From Cubamyces lactineus (lineage: Eukaryota; Basidiomycota; Agaricomycetes; Polyporales; Polyporaceae): a stretch of DNA of 64,000 nt. Within the stretch, counting starts at the first letter, position 1. Each line of letters begins with the position of its first letter. The stretch lies in NCBI GenBank assembly GCA_022376465.1, contig JACDTU010000009.1:248001-312000 (forward strand), written 5' to 3'. The translations under genes and the position numbers were made by a program. Under the pieces are notes generated by a model that was given only the letters and a program-made list of their open reading frames with translations, was not told where the DNA came from and did not search any database. Shown here one piece after another: positions 1-12,175 of this stretch.

Positions 1-304
1 GCGGAACGCCGTGGATGTCAAGCACTTGCACTGCTGCCCTCGAGAAACCACATTGGGGTGCCTCGGGTGTACCCTTCATGAACAGAACAACCGGTGTAGA
101 TGAAACGGCTTGCTGAAGCTTGTTCCGCGCTTCCTGAGTGATATACCGCCGCGCAAAGGCCAGAGACGGAGAAGTGAGCGCAACGGCCGACACACGAGTG
201 GGTGCACGAAGAGCGGTGAACTGTCAATGAGTTAGTATTCCGAACTTGCTTGCACTGACCAACGCTCCAAGACGTACAGAAGTGCGAAGTGCCGACCTGA
301 ACAT
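1..304 (-). CDS. GRX5: Monothiol glutaredoxin, mitochondrial (5' part, cut by window edge)
   Basis: Mitochondrial monothiol glutaredoxins carry [2Fe-2S] clusters from the ISCU scaffold to target proteins. Read on the minus strand, ATG at 304-302 gives a short first exon (278-304) ending before GTACGT. A 57-nt intron (221-277, branch-like CTAAC, acceptor ACAG) leads to exon 2 (220 down to the window edge). The N-terminus is rich in Arg, Ser and Ala with no acidic residues until about residue 38, as in a mitochondrial presequence. It is followed by the family hallmarks VVLFMKGTP and the CGFS active site, then RAAVQVLDIHGV. The single active-site Cys in CGFS makes it the monothiol class, and the presequence points to the Grx5 rather than the Grx3/4 branch. 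The C-terminal half lies outside the window. It diverges from POL1 across a 259-bp gap. Confidence 0.9.
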
Positions 305-563
305 GGTGGTGAGAGTCAAGAGTGCGTGGCAGAATACAAAGTGGATGCTGAGTGAGAGACCTTCGGAGACTCGGCGTAAGTGTGCGTGGTAGGGTTAGGA
401 GTTACACCGCAAGGTTAGGTTTAGGAAGCGAGCACGTGCATACCACGCTTTGCATCTCCGCTCGAAAGCGTGTCGCATGTCGGTGGAGGCGCGTCTCGGA
501 TAGGTATGCTCACTGGTTCAGGTCTTCTCGTCTATCTGCTGCATACCATCTTGCTGAGACGAT
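305..563. promoter_or_regulatory. Shared divergent promoter, GRX5 / POL1
   Basis: Only 259 bp separate the two start codons, so both genes must share this region. It contains two stretches resembling the fungal telomere repeat: TAGGGTTAGGA at 390-400 and AGGTTAGGTTTAGG at 412-425. No clear TATA box is visible. Functional sites are inferred from position only. Confidence 0.5.
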
Positions 564-3500
564 ATGACTGATAGAGCAAGACGAGAGAAACAGGAGAGGC
601 TAGCTAAGCTCGCTGAATTGAAGAGAGCTCGTGAAGGTGGCGGGAGATCTTACAAGGTACTGTCGCGTGTGGCTAGCCCGACGGGCTGACCGCGAACGGA
701 CGCGTCTTATAGATCGAGGAGGACGACAAGATTTATGACGAGGTTTCAGAAGACCAGTACAAGTCAATAGTACGCGGTCGTCTCGCCCAGGATGACTTTG
801 TGGTCGACGACGGTATCGGCGGGTATATGGACACCGGAGTGGACGACTTCGAGGAGGCCGAGGACCGTGAGGAAAGTGATGATGAGCATAGAAAGAGCAA
901 ACGTACGTGGTATATCCTCTGAATGAGCGCACGGCTCTCATGCATGAACGACAAGCAGCGAAGAAGGGCAAGGCCGACGCGAAGAGCAAAGCGAAAGCAA
1001 AGGCGAAGCCTCCGCCGCCTGCCGTGACACCCTCGATCAGTGCATACCGTCCTGCTGTCTCTGCAGAGCAGGAGACGGACTTCATGGCCTCTCTCTTGGG
1101 CGATATGGACAATATATCTGCGAAGCCGGCAGTCAAGTCGCGCAAGCGGAAACCAGAACCAGACCCCATCTACGACGAGGGGGGATCTTCGCCAAACCCT
1201 TTCTCCACCGCCTCCCGCTCACGAGCTAGGACCACTGGTTACGGCTACGGCGACCCTGACATGTCTTCGGACGGCTTCCTGGACGACGGTGTCGGTGCAT
1301 CTAGCGGCGACGACTTCATGCTGAGTCCAAAGAAGAAGATCAAGACGGAAGCACCAGAGATTTTGCCTACTATCGAGCGAATGGGCAAGCTTGGTGTGGA
1401 AAGCGGGACTGATGATGCAGACTCCGCCTTTGACGACATCGACATGGACGCGTTCATGGATATCGACGAGGAGGAATTGGTTGATCTGAAGCCTAAGCCG
1501 AAGACGAAGCTGGAGGTCGACGCGGAGGCTAAACCGCTCAAACCGTTCAATACTAACGCGAGTACTAAGAAGAAGCTAGATGATACCCCTTCCTGGCTGT
1601 CCGTATATGACTCGCTGAAAGTTGCTACGGACGACTCTCTTGGCCCTCTTGCTCCTGCTACCCCCGCACGTTCAGCACCGACCAATCTCTCGATCCTGGA
1701 GGAAGACGGCTCTCTACGATTCTATTGGCTGGACTATCTGGAGCACGACGGCAAATTATACTTCATCGGTAAGGCGCAGGACAAGAAGACCAAGACTTGG
1801 GTGTCAATCTGTGTCACCGTCGAGAATCTACAGCGCAATCTATTCGTCCTACCGCGCGAACGGCGTATGGCCGAGGACGAAGAGACTGGCGAAATGTACG
1901 AAACGGATGAAGTACCGGAGTTGACGGACATCTACTCTGACTTCGACCGCCTGCGGAGAAAGGCGGGGATCAAGAGCTTCAAAGGCAAGTTCGTCAAACG
2001 TAAGTACGCGTTCGGTGAGAAGGACGTCCCAAGAGAAGAAAGGCAATGGTTGAAGGTTGTCTATGGTTTCAATGGTGAGCGCAGAGCACGGTAGTATGAT
2101 GCGTACCGCTGACCGCGTAATGACTCAGAGCCGGCACTCCCCAATACGGCTTCGAGCCCCAACTTCTCGCGAATATTTGGGACGAATACTAGCGCGTTTG
2201 AACTACTGGTGCTCAAGCGCAAGATTATGGGCCCTTGTTGGCTGCAAATCAAACATCCCGAGGTCGACAACAAGGGTGTACGTGACCTGAGCTCAGGACC
2301 TTCGTGTAATCTGACGTGTTTGCGATGTGGTAGGTGTCATGGTGCAAGGTGGAGGCGACCGTGTCGGATCCGAAGGATATCAACCCCTTCTCAGAGACTG
2401 ATCCCGACGCTCCGAGGGAGATGCCTCCACTCACCGTCGTGTCTCTGAGTCTCCGGACAATCGTCAACCATCGCGAGAACATCCGCGAGATTGTCTGTGC
2501 GACTGCTCGCATATGGTCCAATTGTAAGTCACTACAACGGGCGCGAGGGAGAGGTTTACTTACGATATACAGTGGACATCGACGACCCTACTCCACCTGA
2601 GGCCCTACCGTGCACTGTACGGACATTCGTTCGACCTCTCGATCGCTTCCCTCCGAACTTCGAGGCTCGCGCGAGTAACAACGGCAAGGGTGTCATTTCG
2701 CCAATGAAGAACGAGCGCATGCTGCTCAACAACATCCTTGGTCTGTTGTCACTCTGTCGGGCTCTAGTGTGAAGGTACTGACGCTTTCACATGGGTAGTT
2801 ACCTTGCATAAGGCCGATCCAGACGTGATCGTAGGCCACGAGTTCCTTGGAGTCTCCTTGGACGTCTTGCTTCATCGAATGCGCGAGTTGAAGGCCGACC
2901 ACTGGTCTCGCATTGGCCGCTTCAGACGGTCGAAGTGGCCCAACATCGGACGACAAGGAACAAACTTGCGTTTCCTTAGCGGCCGACTGCTCTGCGACCT
3001 TGCCAGTGACGGTGCCAAGGTATGTATCATACCTGTCCCACAAGAAAACACCACTAATCGTACCCGGAACCGTAGGGTATGATCGCGTCCACAACCTGGT
3101 CGCTGACGGAGATGTGCAAAACGCATTTGAAGAGCGAGCGCCAGGAGATCGACCCTGACGATACTGCCAGCTACTTCGATGGCAGTGTTCGCTCTCCAGA
3201 TCGTCTCCTGACTTTTGTGAGACACTGCGAGCTCGACGCACACTACCAAATGGCGCTCGCGGCCAAGGTGCAGATCCTTCCTTTGACGAGGCAGCTCACG
3301 AACCTGGCCGGTAACTCCTGGTTAGTACGGGCGTCAGAGACACGGGCTTGGTTGTTGACCGTACTTCCGCAGGAACAAGACGCTCAACGGAGGTCGTGCG
3401 GAGCGGAACGAATACATTCTGCTGCACGAGTTCCATCGGCTCAAATACATTTGCCCAGATAAGCTCTACGGCAAGAAGGCCGCCACAGCGGTAAAAGCGG

Positions 3501-5913
3501 AGAAGGAGGACGAGGACGGTGAGGGTGCGAAGACTACCAAGGGCAAGAAGGACAAGTACAAAGGTGGTCTCGTCTTCGAACCCAAGCGTGGTCTATGGGA
3601 CAAGTTCATCCTCGTCATGGACTTCAACTCGCTGTACCCGAGTATCATCCAGGAGTACAACATCGATTTCACCACCGTGGAGCCAGTGGAGGACGAGGTA
3701 GGTCTGATTGTCGATCGCTCGATATTTGCCTCACTAACAAGGCATTCAGGAGGGCGAAGAAAAGATCCCCGAGCCGCCTAGCTCCGAAGTGCCTCAAGGC
3801 GTCCTTCCCCGTCTCATTGCCACTCTCGTCAGCCGCCGTCGACAAGTGAAGAGCCTGATGAAGGACAAGAAGGCCACTCCTGCGCAACTATTGCAGGTAC
3901 GTCGCGCTCTGCTCGATGTTAAACGGACTCTGTTGACATACGTCGTCATCGCAGTGGGATATCAAACAAATGGCCCTGAAGCTCACCGCCAACAGTATGT
4001 ACGGATGTCTGGGTTTCGAGTACTCCAGATTCTATGCGCGACCACTCGCTGCCCTCACGACGTTCAAGGGTCGTGAGATTCTGACACATACTCGCGAGCT
4101 CGCCGAGAGCATGCAACTCGACGTACGTCTTCGCGTCTACAGCAAAGCTTGATTTTGTGCCTCATCATACGATAGGTCGTCTACGGAGATACCGACTCCG
4201 TCTTCGTCAACTCAAACGTGACTGACCTCGCCGAGGCGTTGAAGATATCGGCGGAGTTCAAGAAGGCGGTCAATGACCGGTACAAGCTACTCGAAATCGA
4301 CCTCGACGGTATCTTCCAGCGACTACTCCTCTTACAGAAGAAGAAATATGCCGCCGTCAAGGTCGAAGACGGTACTCGGACGTCGACAGAAGTCAAGGGT
4401 CTCGACATGAAGCGGAGAGAATATTGCGCCCTGTCCAAGACTGTCTCCCAGTGAGGTTACCCCGACGTCTGCCGTTCAACTGAGCTGAACTCGTCCATGT
4501 GCAGATACGTACTCGAGCAAATCCTCTCGGGGGAGGCGACCGAGAACGTGGTCGAGAACATCCATGAGTACTTGACAACTGTTGGCGAGAACGTCCGAGC
4601 AGGCAAGATTAAGCTTGAGGAGTTCATCGTGTACAAGGTTCGTTTTTGCCAGGCATATAGGGCCGCACCGTTATTCATCCACTCTACAGCGTTTGGGCAA
4701 GAATCCCGAGGACTACCCGGACGCAAAGAGCCAGCCACACGTCCAGGTTGCCCTTCGAATGAAAGCGAAAGGTCTCACTGCGCGCGCAGGCGACGTCATT
4801 CCTTATGTTTTCTGCCTCGGCGAAGGCGACGAGTCATCCAAGACCGCGCAAGCAGACAGGGCGAAGCACCCAGATGAGGTCCGTCGCGAAAGCGACAAGC
4901 TGAAGATTGGTGAGTCAGGATGCTCGACCTCCTAGATGCTGCGACTAACGAGGGGGACAGATTATGAGCACTACCTGTCTCAGCAAGTGCTTCCTCCGAT
5001 CGAACGTCTATGCGAGCCTATTGAGGGCACAGACCGCGCACGGCTCGCCGAATGCCTAGGTACGATTCGACATCTTCTCAGATGCTCGAGCTTGGCTTAC
5101 TAGAAACTTATTAGGCCTTGACCCAAACCGTTATCGTACTGTCGTCGGCGGGGAGGCTGAGGAGCGGTACTTCGGCACGCTTGATTCTCTAATGTCCGAC
5201 GAGGAAAGGTTCAAGGACATGGATCCGTTCGTAGTCCGCTGTCGCTCATGTAAAGGCGATATCCCCTGGGTCCCTGTGGGTAACCTCGAGGTAAATACTT
5301 TGCCTATACAGAAGCCCATCCTGCCCAAGCTGACGTCTTCTGTAGAAATCGTTGCTCAAGAGCTCCGGCGCGACCTGCCCTCAGTGCCAGAGCCAGCTGA
5401 GCCTCGCGAGCGTGCAGACACAGCTCGAGGTCCAGATACGGGCCCACATTGCGCGGTATTACGAGAGCTGGACGATCTGCGACGACCCAACGTGCGGAAA
5501 CCGGACGCGCATGATGGGTGTGTATGGACGGAGATGTTTGCGGCCAGGCTGCCGGGGCACGGTCTCGTTCGAGGTGAGCACCCCCGGGAAATTGCACGAC
5601 TTCGCGCGACGATGCTGAGGCCCCCGTAGTACTCGGACGCGCAGCTGTATAACCAGCTACGGTACTTCATGTCGCTCTTCGACGTCGAGAGGGCGAAGAA
5701 GTCCGCGTCCAAGTCGACAGTCGGTACGTATGCCGACGATGCCATGCTGAAAGGATGCTATACTGACGGACCACCCTAGAGGTTCTCACAACGTTGTATA
5801 CGCACCAGGGAGTGTTCCTCCAGAGCATAGTGGACACTGTAGAGAAGTACATGGATCAGTGTGGTCGACGGTGGGTCCAGATGGGCGCGCTGTTCTCGTT
5901 CATGAAGCTGTGA
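564..5913 (+). CDS. POL1: DNA polymerase alpha catalytic subunit
   Basis: This is the catalytic subunit of the primase-polymerase complex that starts DNA strands at replication origins and Okazaki fragments in the nucleus. Start ATG at 564 begins the lysine/arginine-rich Pol-alpha N-terminal helix. After a 57-nt intron comes YDEVSEDQY...VDDGIGGY (Pol-alpha N-terminal domain), a Lys/Ala and acidic linker, and [12 protein letters not shown]. The exonuclease-like domain ([11 protein letters not shown], about 2815-2860) follows. The B-family polymerase motifs are intact: region [16 protein letters not shown] (about 3625), region [20 protein letters not shown] (about 3975) and region [10 protein letters not shown] with both catalytic aspartates (about 4183). 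[12 protein letters not shown] and GLDMKRREY follow. Two C-terminal Cys4 zinc modules are present: RCRSC/CPQC, and [15 protein letters not shown]. The end is GALFSFMKL then TGA. Roughly 16 short introns are needed. The gene appears complete and uninterrupted. Confidence 0.95.
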
Positions 5914-6151
5914 GTTTGGCTGGCGAGGAGCGTTGTTGTGCCATAGGACCTGGAGTCTGGGGAGAAGTGGCAGTTGTACCATCTATCGTCGTCGCTGTTG
6001 TATCGCTATCATTGCACTCGTCGAGCAATTCAGGATATTCTAGATTAGGTTCAGAGTTTCAGGCGGCTGGGTGTCGGCCTGCTGTAGGAGTGTCCACGTA
6101 GAGCAGGGTCTACGCGGCTCCGACTGACTGTTCAGAAGGCGAGTGAATTGC

Positions 6152-6877
6152 TTAGCTCGAGGAGTCCGAACTCGACTTCGTTCCAATATCGTGCGTAGTC
6201 ACGTAACCACGCCGGTAATACAGTAGTGGACGAACCGTTTCTGCGATTGACGGTGCATGCTCGACGCGTATGACCTGCGCAATGAACAGCTCCGACGCGA
6301 CACCCTCTCCTTGCCACTCGGCCTTTTCCTCCCTCCCTCTATTACTCAGCGCCTCCAGATCGTGTAAAGGCCACGATGCCGCCACCAGGCGACATGACAT
6401 CGCGGCCAAGGACCCGTCCAATATGGGTAGGCCTTCCTTCGTCAGTGTGTGGGGGAGCGATGCGAAAGGCTCAGGGTATAGGTCTGCGCGGGAGAAGCGT
6501 TTTGCGGTCTCTGCTTGGTGTTCTGAGAGTATGTTGATCACCATGTGGGAGTGGGGGTTTCCGGAGGAATGTGCAGATGTGAGCGAGGTGGCCATTCTTG
6601 AGGGGATGCGCAGTGCGAATGCGACGAGGGGGTGGGGCTCCATGGCTATTGAGCTAAAGGAAGAGAGTGTCGCGCCGTGAAATGGGCTAGATGTTTGGCC
6701 CGCTTGTGGGTTGATAGTAGCGTCCTTCAGCGCAGTGACGACTGCTACGGGTTGGGCGGTTTCCCTCAGCAGTGCGCGTAGGTCCTCTTGCACCGTGCCA
6801 GCATGTGTTGAGAGATTGCTGGCTGACCTATACACTCGCGACGCCCTTGAGAAGTGGGCGAAGGACGACGAAAGCAT
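6152..6877 (-). CDS. Flavin-reductase-like, FMN-binding split-barrel protein, probably mitochondrial
   Basis: A single uninterrupted reading frame of 241 residues, notable where neighbours have many introns. The N-terminus (MLSSSFAHFSRASRVYRSAS) looks like a mitochondrial targeting sequence. The core fits the flavin reductase-like domain: LRETAQPVAVVTA, then a TLSSFSSIAMEPHPLVAF-type segment that in this family contacts FMN, HMVINILSEHQ with FSRADLYPEPF, and LYYRRGYVTT near the C-terminus. Proteins of this type bind FMN and reduce flavin or an unknown substrate with NAD(P)H; the true substrate cannot be told from sequence. It lies tail to tail with POL1, 238 bp apart. Family assignment is good; function is inferred. 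Confidence 0.8.
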   Translation of the reverse strand: MLSSSFAHFSRASRVYRSASNLSTHAGTVQEDLRALLRETAQPVAVVTALKDATINPQAGQTSSPFHGATLSSFSSIAMEPHPLVAFALRIPSRMATSLTSAHSSGNPHSHMVINILSEHQAETAKRFSRADLYPEPFASLPHTLTKEGLPILDGSLAAMSCRLVAASWPLHDLEALSNRGREEKAEWQGEGVASELFIAQVIRVEHAPSIAETVRPLLYYRRGYVTTHDIGTKSSSDSSS

Positions 6878-7791
6878 GGCAACTCCTGTATCACACGGGC
6901 GTGTTGGTCACGGGGCGGAGACGTCGATAGACTTGATTGCTGCACAGACCTTCTAGGAAGTGTAGTACTTTGCGAGGAAAGTCGGGCATAGGAGGGCAGG
7001 GAGCCATAAGCGCTCTGAGGGGCTGAGCGACTGAGGGAGGATATGACTGCGCCTATGACGAAATGACCATGCTGGCCAGGAGTTGAGTGGTTGTTTGTAC
7101 ATGTTAGATTCCAAGGCTCTTGCACAACACGGTCAAATACGATACACGGGCCGTTGCGAGTCGCCGACATCCCGGGGGCCACCATGATTGGCCGAGTTGA
7201 GGAGACATCAGTGCGTCTAGCCTCTTTTTTCGATCCACTCTCCATTTGCCGCGGACCATCACACCGGAGCTCAGATCATCGGTGCTCGGAACGCAATCGG
7301 AAAATGTCTGCAGTTGCCATTGGCCAGAGAATCAGCCATCGCATGTCTACGACCATTGTAAAGCAGCTGAGGTGTCTGCTCACCGCCTCACACCGACGCC
7401 GCTCGGGGCTCTGAAATGTTTGTGAGCACTCGCAACTCTGTGCACTGAAGTATAAAGAGGAACTTTTCACCTTTATATGGTATACAGGGCTAACTTGAAC
7501 ACGGGGAAACATATGATGAACCGTTTACCCAACGACGAGGTCCGTAGGGGTTCCTGCCGCTGCAACGGCATGTCTGGCATACGGGCGCCCGTTTCTGTTG
7601 TCAGAGGACCAATCTCCAAAATGACTCTTACTTATTCAGCGTGGGACATGCGGACATGATACCATACTCCGTCGGCGTGATGCCTTGCTAGATCGAAGTG
7701 GAACATTATACTTAAGCTCACCCAGCCCCGCACCTCATGCGTGACTCCCCTCGTTAGGTTTCCCTCCCGCTACCCACGAACAGGCTCAGTC
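6878..7791. other. Intergenic, upstream of flavin reductase gene and MFS gene
   Basis: Between the divergent start codons of the flavin-reductase-like gene and the MFS transporter. No coding segment is recognisable on either strand. A TATA-like TATAAAGAGG sits at 7451-7460, about 330 bp before the transporter ATG; its use is unproven. Confidence 0.4.
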
Positions 7792-10262
7792 ATGAAGCCC
7801 ACAGACGAAGAGGCCATCGTCGTCGCTCAAGTGGACGCTAGTGAGACCTGCAGCCTTGCGAGGAGGTCCCTGGCGAGTGTCCATGACCCAGTGGACCCGC
7901 GGATCCGCCCCTCGGACCTGCCCACGGACGACGTTCTCGATGAGGGATATGTCCGTCAGTTAGGCGACTTCATCGAACACAAACATCATTATGACAAAAG
8001 TCAGAGCGAGAAGAGCTCACATGAAGACTCTCGAGGAGAGTCTAATGAGACCATTTATGTGAGCCAGACCGCATATAGCTTCATTGCTCGCCTTCTGTTG
8101 ACACACTCCGTAACCTCAAGGTAGAGTTCGAGGATGGCGACCCGCGGAACCCCCAAAACTTCTCGCAAGCTCGTAAATGGGCCATCACGTTCACCGCTTC
8201 TTTCTTCTCGATCATCGTTGGTACGTACCTGGACGTCTACCTGCTATGCCAGATCAACGCCTGAATAAAACACTCTGCAGCTTCATCTTCGTCCGCGTAC
8301 GCTCTGGGCGATCCTTCCATGATCCGTGACCTCAATGCTACTCAGTTCCAGGCAACGGTGGGCTTGTCCATGTACACCCTCGGCTTTGCGCTCGTCCCGC
8401 TGGTCTCAGCGTCGTTCAGCGAAGAGTTCGGCCGACAACCCCTCTACTTCTTCAGTGGCGTCGGTTGCCTGCTCATGCACCTCATGATAGCACTGTGCGT
8501 TTCTCATTTGCTAGCCGCAGTCTGATTGATTGCTCACTAGTGGGATCTGCAGGGCGCCGAACATCCAAACCGTCATTGTCGGCAGGTTCCTGGCCGGAGC
8601 TTTTGGTTCGACGGGATCTACCATGGTTGGTGGGACTATTGCCGACATCTGGGCGCCCCATGAGTACGCTAGCCCCGTGCTTTGCATGTATCAAGACAGC
8701 ACTGACGTTCAGTTTGTATTAGACGTGGGATGCCCATGTCGCTGTTTGCAGTCATGGCGCTCACGGGACCCGGTGTGGGCTGTGTGGCTGCCGGTTGGAT
8801 CGAACAGAATCCGCATCTCGAGTGGCGTTGGATCCAGTGGATACATGTGATGTGCGGCCGTCCACGTTCTCGGACAGATGTCGATACAGTGCTAATGCTC
8901 CATGATTGATAGATGGACGGGTATCTTCGTCGTTGCGGTCCCGATATGCATGAAAGAGACGCGTTCGGGCGTCCTCCTCACGAGGCTTGCGCAGAAGCTG
9001 CGCAAGAAGACAGGAAACCACCATTATCGGGCGCGGATAGAGGATGAGCGCGCCAGCTTGCGCACGCTCATCTACATCTCGTGTACTCGTCCAATCTGTA
9101 AGTCTTCGGTGCCACCACATTGATACGATATTCTGACCTTATGTGATGTAGATTTGCTACTCACAGAACCTGTCGTCGCCGCATTTAGTGTATGTTGTTT
9201 AATCCATGACATACCTGGCTGCTCAATACTGACGCCATCACATAGCTGTGGGTTGGGTTTGCCTGGGGCATTCTCTACGTGCTGGTGGAGTAAGTATTTC
9301 CTCGACGGTCATCACGGCTGAATTGTGACCTGACTGGACGCCGTCAGGTCTATTGCCCCTGCGTTCAAAACGATCCATCACTTCAATACTGGCCAAACTG
9401 GAACAGTATTCGCCTCGATGATGTAGGTCACCACTCAGATCGCAACTTTCGCTCGTCGTCTGACGGCCCCTACCTCCAGCGTCGGCTGCTTTGCAGGTCT
9501 AGCAATTCAACTATATCAAGAAAAGCTCTACACGTAAGTTTTGATCCTCGCACCGCGTCGCGAATCACAACCTGACATGACGACTTCTGTCCTACAGCAA
9601 GTATGCGCCAAAGAAGGGCCCCGAAGCTCGTCTCTTTAGCGCATGCCTTGGCGCACTGTTGTTCCCCGCGGGGATGTTCATCTACGCGTGGTGCACGTTC
9701 GAGTCGGTCCCCTGGATTGGTATGGCTATGGGCATTTTCGTAAGTGCATAGTTTGCCTATATTTAGCTCTGTAGCTCACTCGACATCGCATGTAGGTTAT
9801 CATGACCGCTCTGTTCGTCTTGTATGTCGCGGTGTTCACATATCTGGCTGACTGGTACGTATTTTCGTTCTTACTCTCCAATGCGTCTCTCACATCGTCT
9901 ATGCAGCTACGGTATATTCGCCTCCTCTGCGCTTGCCGGACAAAGCCTGTGCCGTACGTATTGCATTGATATAGGTATACCGCACGCTACACTCGCTTAC
10001 GATCGTCCCCGTTTACGCAGGGAACCTCATGGGTATGGCGTTCCCGCTATTCACAGAGCAGATGTTTGCCCGGTTGACGTATCACTGGGGGAACACTCTC
10101 TTCGGTTTTATTGCCGTCGCCATGATCCCTATTCCTTACGTACGTTGTCTCGTTCTTCCTTACAGCCTCTGTGCTTATCATATTATATAGGTTTTACTCT
10201 GGAAGGGGCCCGCAATCAGGGCAAGCAGCAAGTTTGCTTCTCAAGCCATGCAGAAGTACTAG
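7792..10262 (+). CDS. Major facilitator superfamily transporter (DHA1-like, drug/polyamine type)
   Basis: Plasma-membrane H+-antiporter family with 12 predicted membrane spans. Start ATG at 7792 gives a hydrophilic N-terminus (MKPTDEEAIVVAQVD) of about 120 residues. The family segment DPRNPQNFSQARKWAITF then precedes the first span. ALGDPSMIRDL, GLSMYTLGFALVPLVSASF and the loop SEEFGRQPLYF (motif A position) follow. VGRFLAGAFGSTGSTMVGGT and IADIWAPHE are typical of the fungal TPO/FLR-like DHA1 branch. The second half includes NPHLEWRWIQWI, the long loop KETRSGVLLTRLAQKLRKK, and the late spans NLMGMAFPLFTEQMF and FIAVAMIPIPY. It ends KFASQAMQKY then TAG at 10260-10262. About a dozen introns of 50-70 nt are required and the frame holds through all that I followed. 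The substrate cannot be predicted. It converges with ADE1. Confidence 0.88.
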
Positions 10263-10629
10263 CTACCGCCCACGCCTCTCGTCTTGCACCGTTCTCTGTT
10301 TCCCGCTTTGGATTCCTCGCTATGGCCATGCTCTTGGAGGCGGGTCACTCGATCGGACTAACTACGCATTCTCTCATAGACCTACATGCGTCGCATCCAC
10401 GTTCGTTTGCATCCCCATCACGTCGTAGCATACGTCGCATCATCCTCGTCTTCCATGTACCTACATCTGCTTTCTTGTTCTTGTCGCCCATCTTCACTAC
10501 AGCAGCGGTAGTCGGTTCTTTACTGTACGATACATTAGCTATAGACTGCACTGGTTCCGTCTACCTCATACAACCTTCCCGTCGGATCTGCCCTTCTATA
10601 TCACGATCTTCGCAGACCGTCCGTTTTGA

Positions 10630-11809
10630 TCACAGCCCCGACCCCGTCAGCATCTCCAGGGCCTCCAAGTACCTCTTGCGGGTGCCCTCGACAACGCTAT
10701 CGTCCATGACCCAGCCCTCACCCGCCTTACCCTCCGGCCCACTCTCAAGGCCCTTCTTGAACCCGACCTTGGTGAGCCAGTCACGGAGGTACTGCTTGTC
10801 GAAGCTCGGCTGTGATCCGCCAGGAGAGTACTCCGCTGCAGGCCAGTAGCGAGACGAGTCCGGGGTCAAGAGTTCGTCAACGAGGATGAGCTCCTCGGTG
10901 CCGTCCGCGCCGGGAATCAATCCGAACTCGAATTTGGTGTCGGCGAGGATGAGGCCTCTCGTCAGTGCGAAGTCTGCCGCTTCCTTGTAGAGTTGGAGAG
11001 CGGCCCGCTCGACTTTCGAGTATAGCTCTTGGCCGATTATCGAGGCAGCTAGTATTATGGGCTTGAGACTCGGCTCGGCGGGAAGGGCATGTATGTCGAA
11101 ACGCACCCTTTTCAGGCGAGATGTTCTCGTCGTGCTGCCCTTGTTCAGCCTTGGTCGAAGGAGTGAACAACGGCTCGGGCAGCTTTTGCGATTCGACCAT
11201 GCCCGCCGGAAGCGGGATACCGTGCACGGTGCCGGACTTCTTGTATTCAGCCCATCCTGAGCCTAAGGCGCATGGCTATCATTTATTAGATCATCGAGAT
11301 GAGTGTTGGAGGGGCGCACCGGCAAGATATCCACGGACGATAGCCTCCAAGGGGACGACCTTCGCCTTCTTCACGAGCATCGCCCGACCCTCGAGCGTCT
11401 CCTTGTACTTCCTGACCTCCTCGGGCATCTCATCAATGTTCGCGGTCACGAAGTGCGTAGGGATGACATGCTCGAGCTTGTCGAACCAGAACAACGAGAT
11501 CTTGGTGAGGACCTTGCCCTTGTCTGGTACACCCTGGTGCACGAGCGGGCCGCGGCAATGTAGGCATCATATTGAATACAGAGTTGAAGGTGATGTATCG
11601 GGTGGGCAAGGTCGTGAGCGTCATGTCTGAAGATACGACACGAAGACCGGACGAACGTTGCGGAGGATCACGTCGTATGCGGATATGCGATCCGACGCGA
11701 CGAAGAGGAGCAGGTTCGGGTCGGAGGTGGCGTAGACGTCGCGGACCTTGCCCTTGTTGAGCAGCTGCAGGTCGTGCAGGTTGCTGTCTATCAGCGCGCC
11801 GGAGCTCAT
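10630..11809 (-). CDS. ADE1: Phosphoribosylaminoimidazole-succinocarboxamide (SAICAR) synthase
   Basis: Joins CAIR and aspartate using ATP in de novo purine synthesis, in the cytosol. Chosen start ATG at 11809 ([20 protein letters not shown]); an in-frame upstream ATG is not conserved-looking. Signature pieces in order: KGKVRDVY (nucleotide-binding), [16 protein letters not shown], then after an intron [17 protein letters not shown] and [20 protein letters not shown]. The SAICAR synthase signature [20 protein letters not shown] follows. After the third intron come [37 protein letters not shown] and the C-terminal [10 protein letters not shown]. Three introns keep the frame open. The protein is of normal length for the family (about 300 residues) and appears intact. 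It is convergent with the MFS gene, 367 bp apart. Confidence 0.95.
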
Positions 11810-12082
11810 GCTAGTATACAAGCAGAGGATGTTCTGCACAATGTGGACGTAGTACAAGCCTCAGCGAGCGGATGGAGTCAATTGACTCGCGTGCTGAATT
11901 TGAAGATCCACTAGTGTGTAGCCGGATTTGGCAGGCACTGTAGTTCAAACTTCACTGTTCCAATTTGCGGTGCTTAGTTCGTCATCAGGTCTCTCTCAGA
12001 GAGAGACATTATCGGGAGCGATATGTCTGTGTATCTCTGGGATATTTGCGGGCCGACATAAGCATGGAAGATCAAAGGGAGC

Positions 12083-12087
12083 AAAAA
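12083..12087 (-). terminator. RNA polymerase III terminator of tRNA-Lys
   Basis: A run of five T on the minus strand begins a few bases after the tRNA 3' end, the usual Pol III stop signal. Confidence 0.7.
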
Positions 12088-12091
12088 CACT

Positions 12092-12175
12092 AGCCCACCG
12101 CGAGGGTCGAACTCGCAGCCTTCAGATCACCCGCTAGTAAGAGTCTGACGCTCTATCCGATTGAGCTAGGCGGGC
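12092..12175 (-). tRNA. tRNA-Lys (CUU) with short intron
   Basis: Read on the minus strand the sequence folds as a tRNA. The acceptor arm GCCCGCC pairs with GGTGGGC, with one G-T pair. A D-arm AGCTCAATCGGATAGAGC follows. The anticodon stem TCAGA/TCTGA holds loop CTCTTA...A with anticodon CTT, and the T-arm is GCGAGTTCGACCCTCGC. Ten extra bases (CTAGCGGGTG) lie just 3' of position 37, the standard place for a nuclear tRNA intron. The discriminator base is U, as I recall for the yeast tRNA-Lys(CUU). A- and B-box sequences are internal. Confidence 0.95.
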
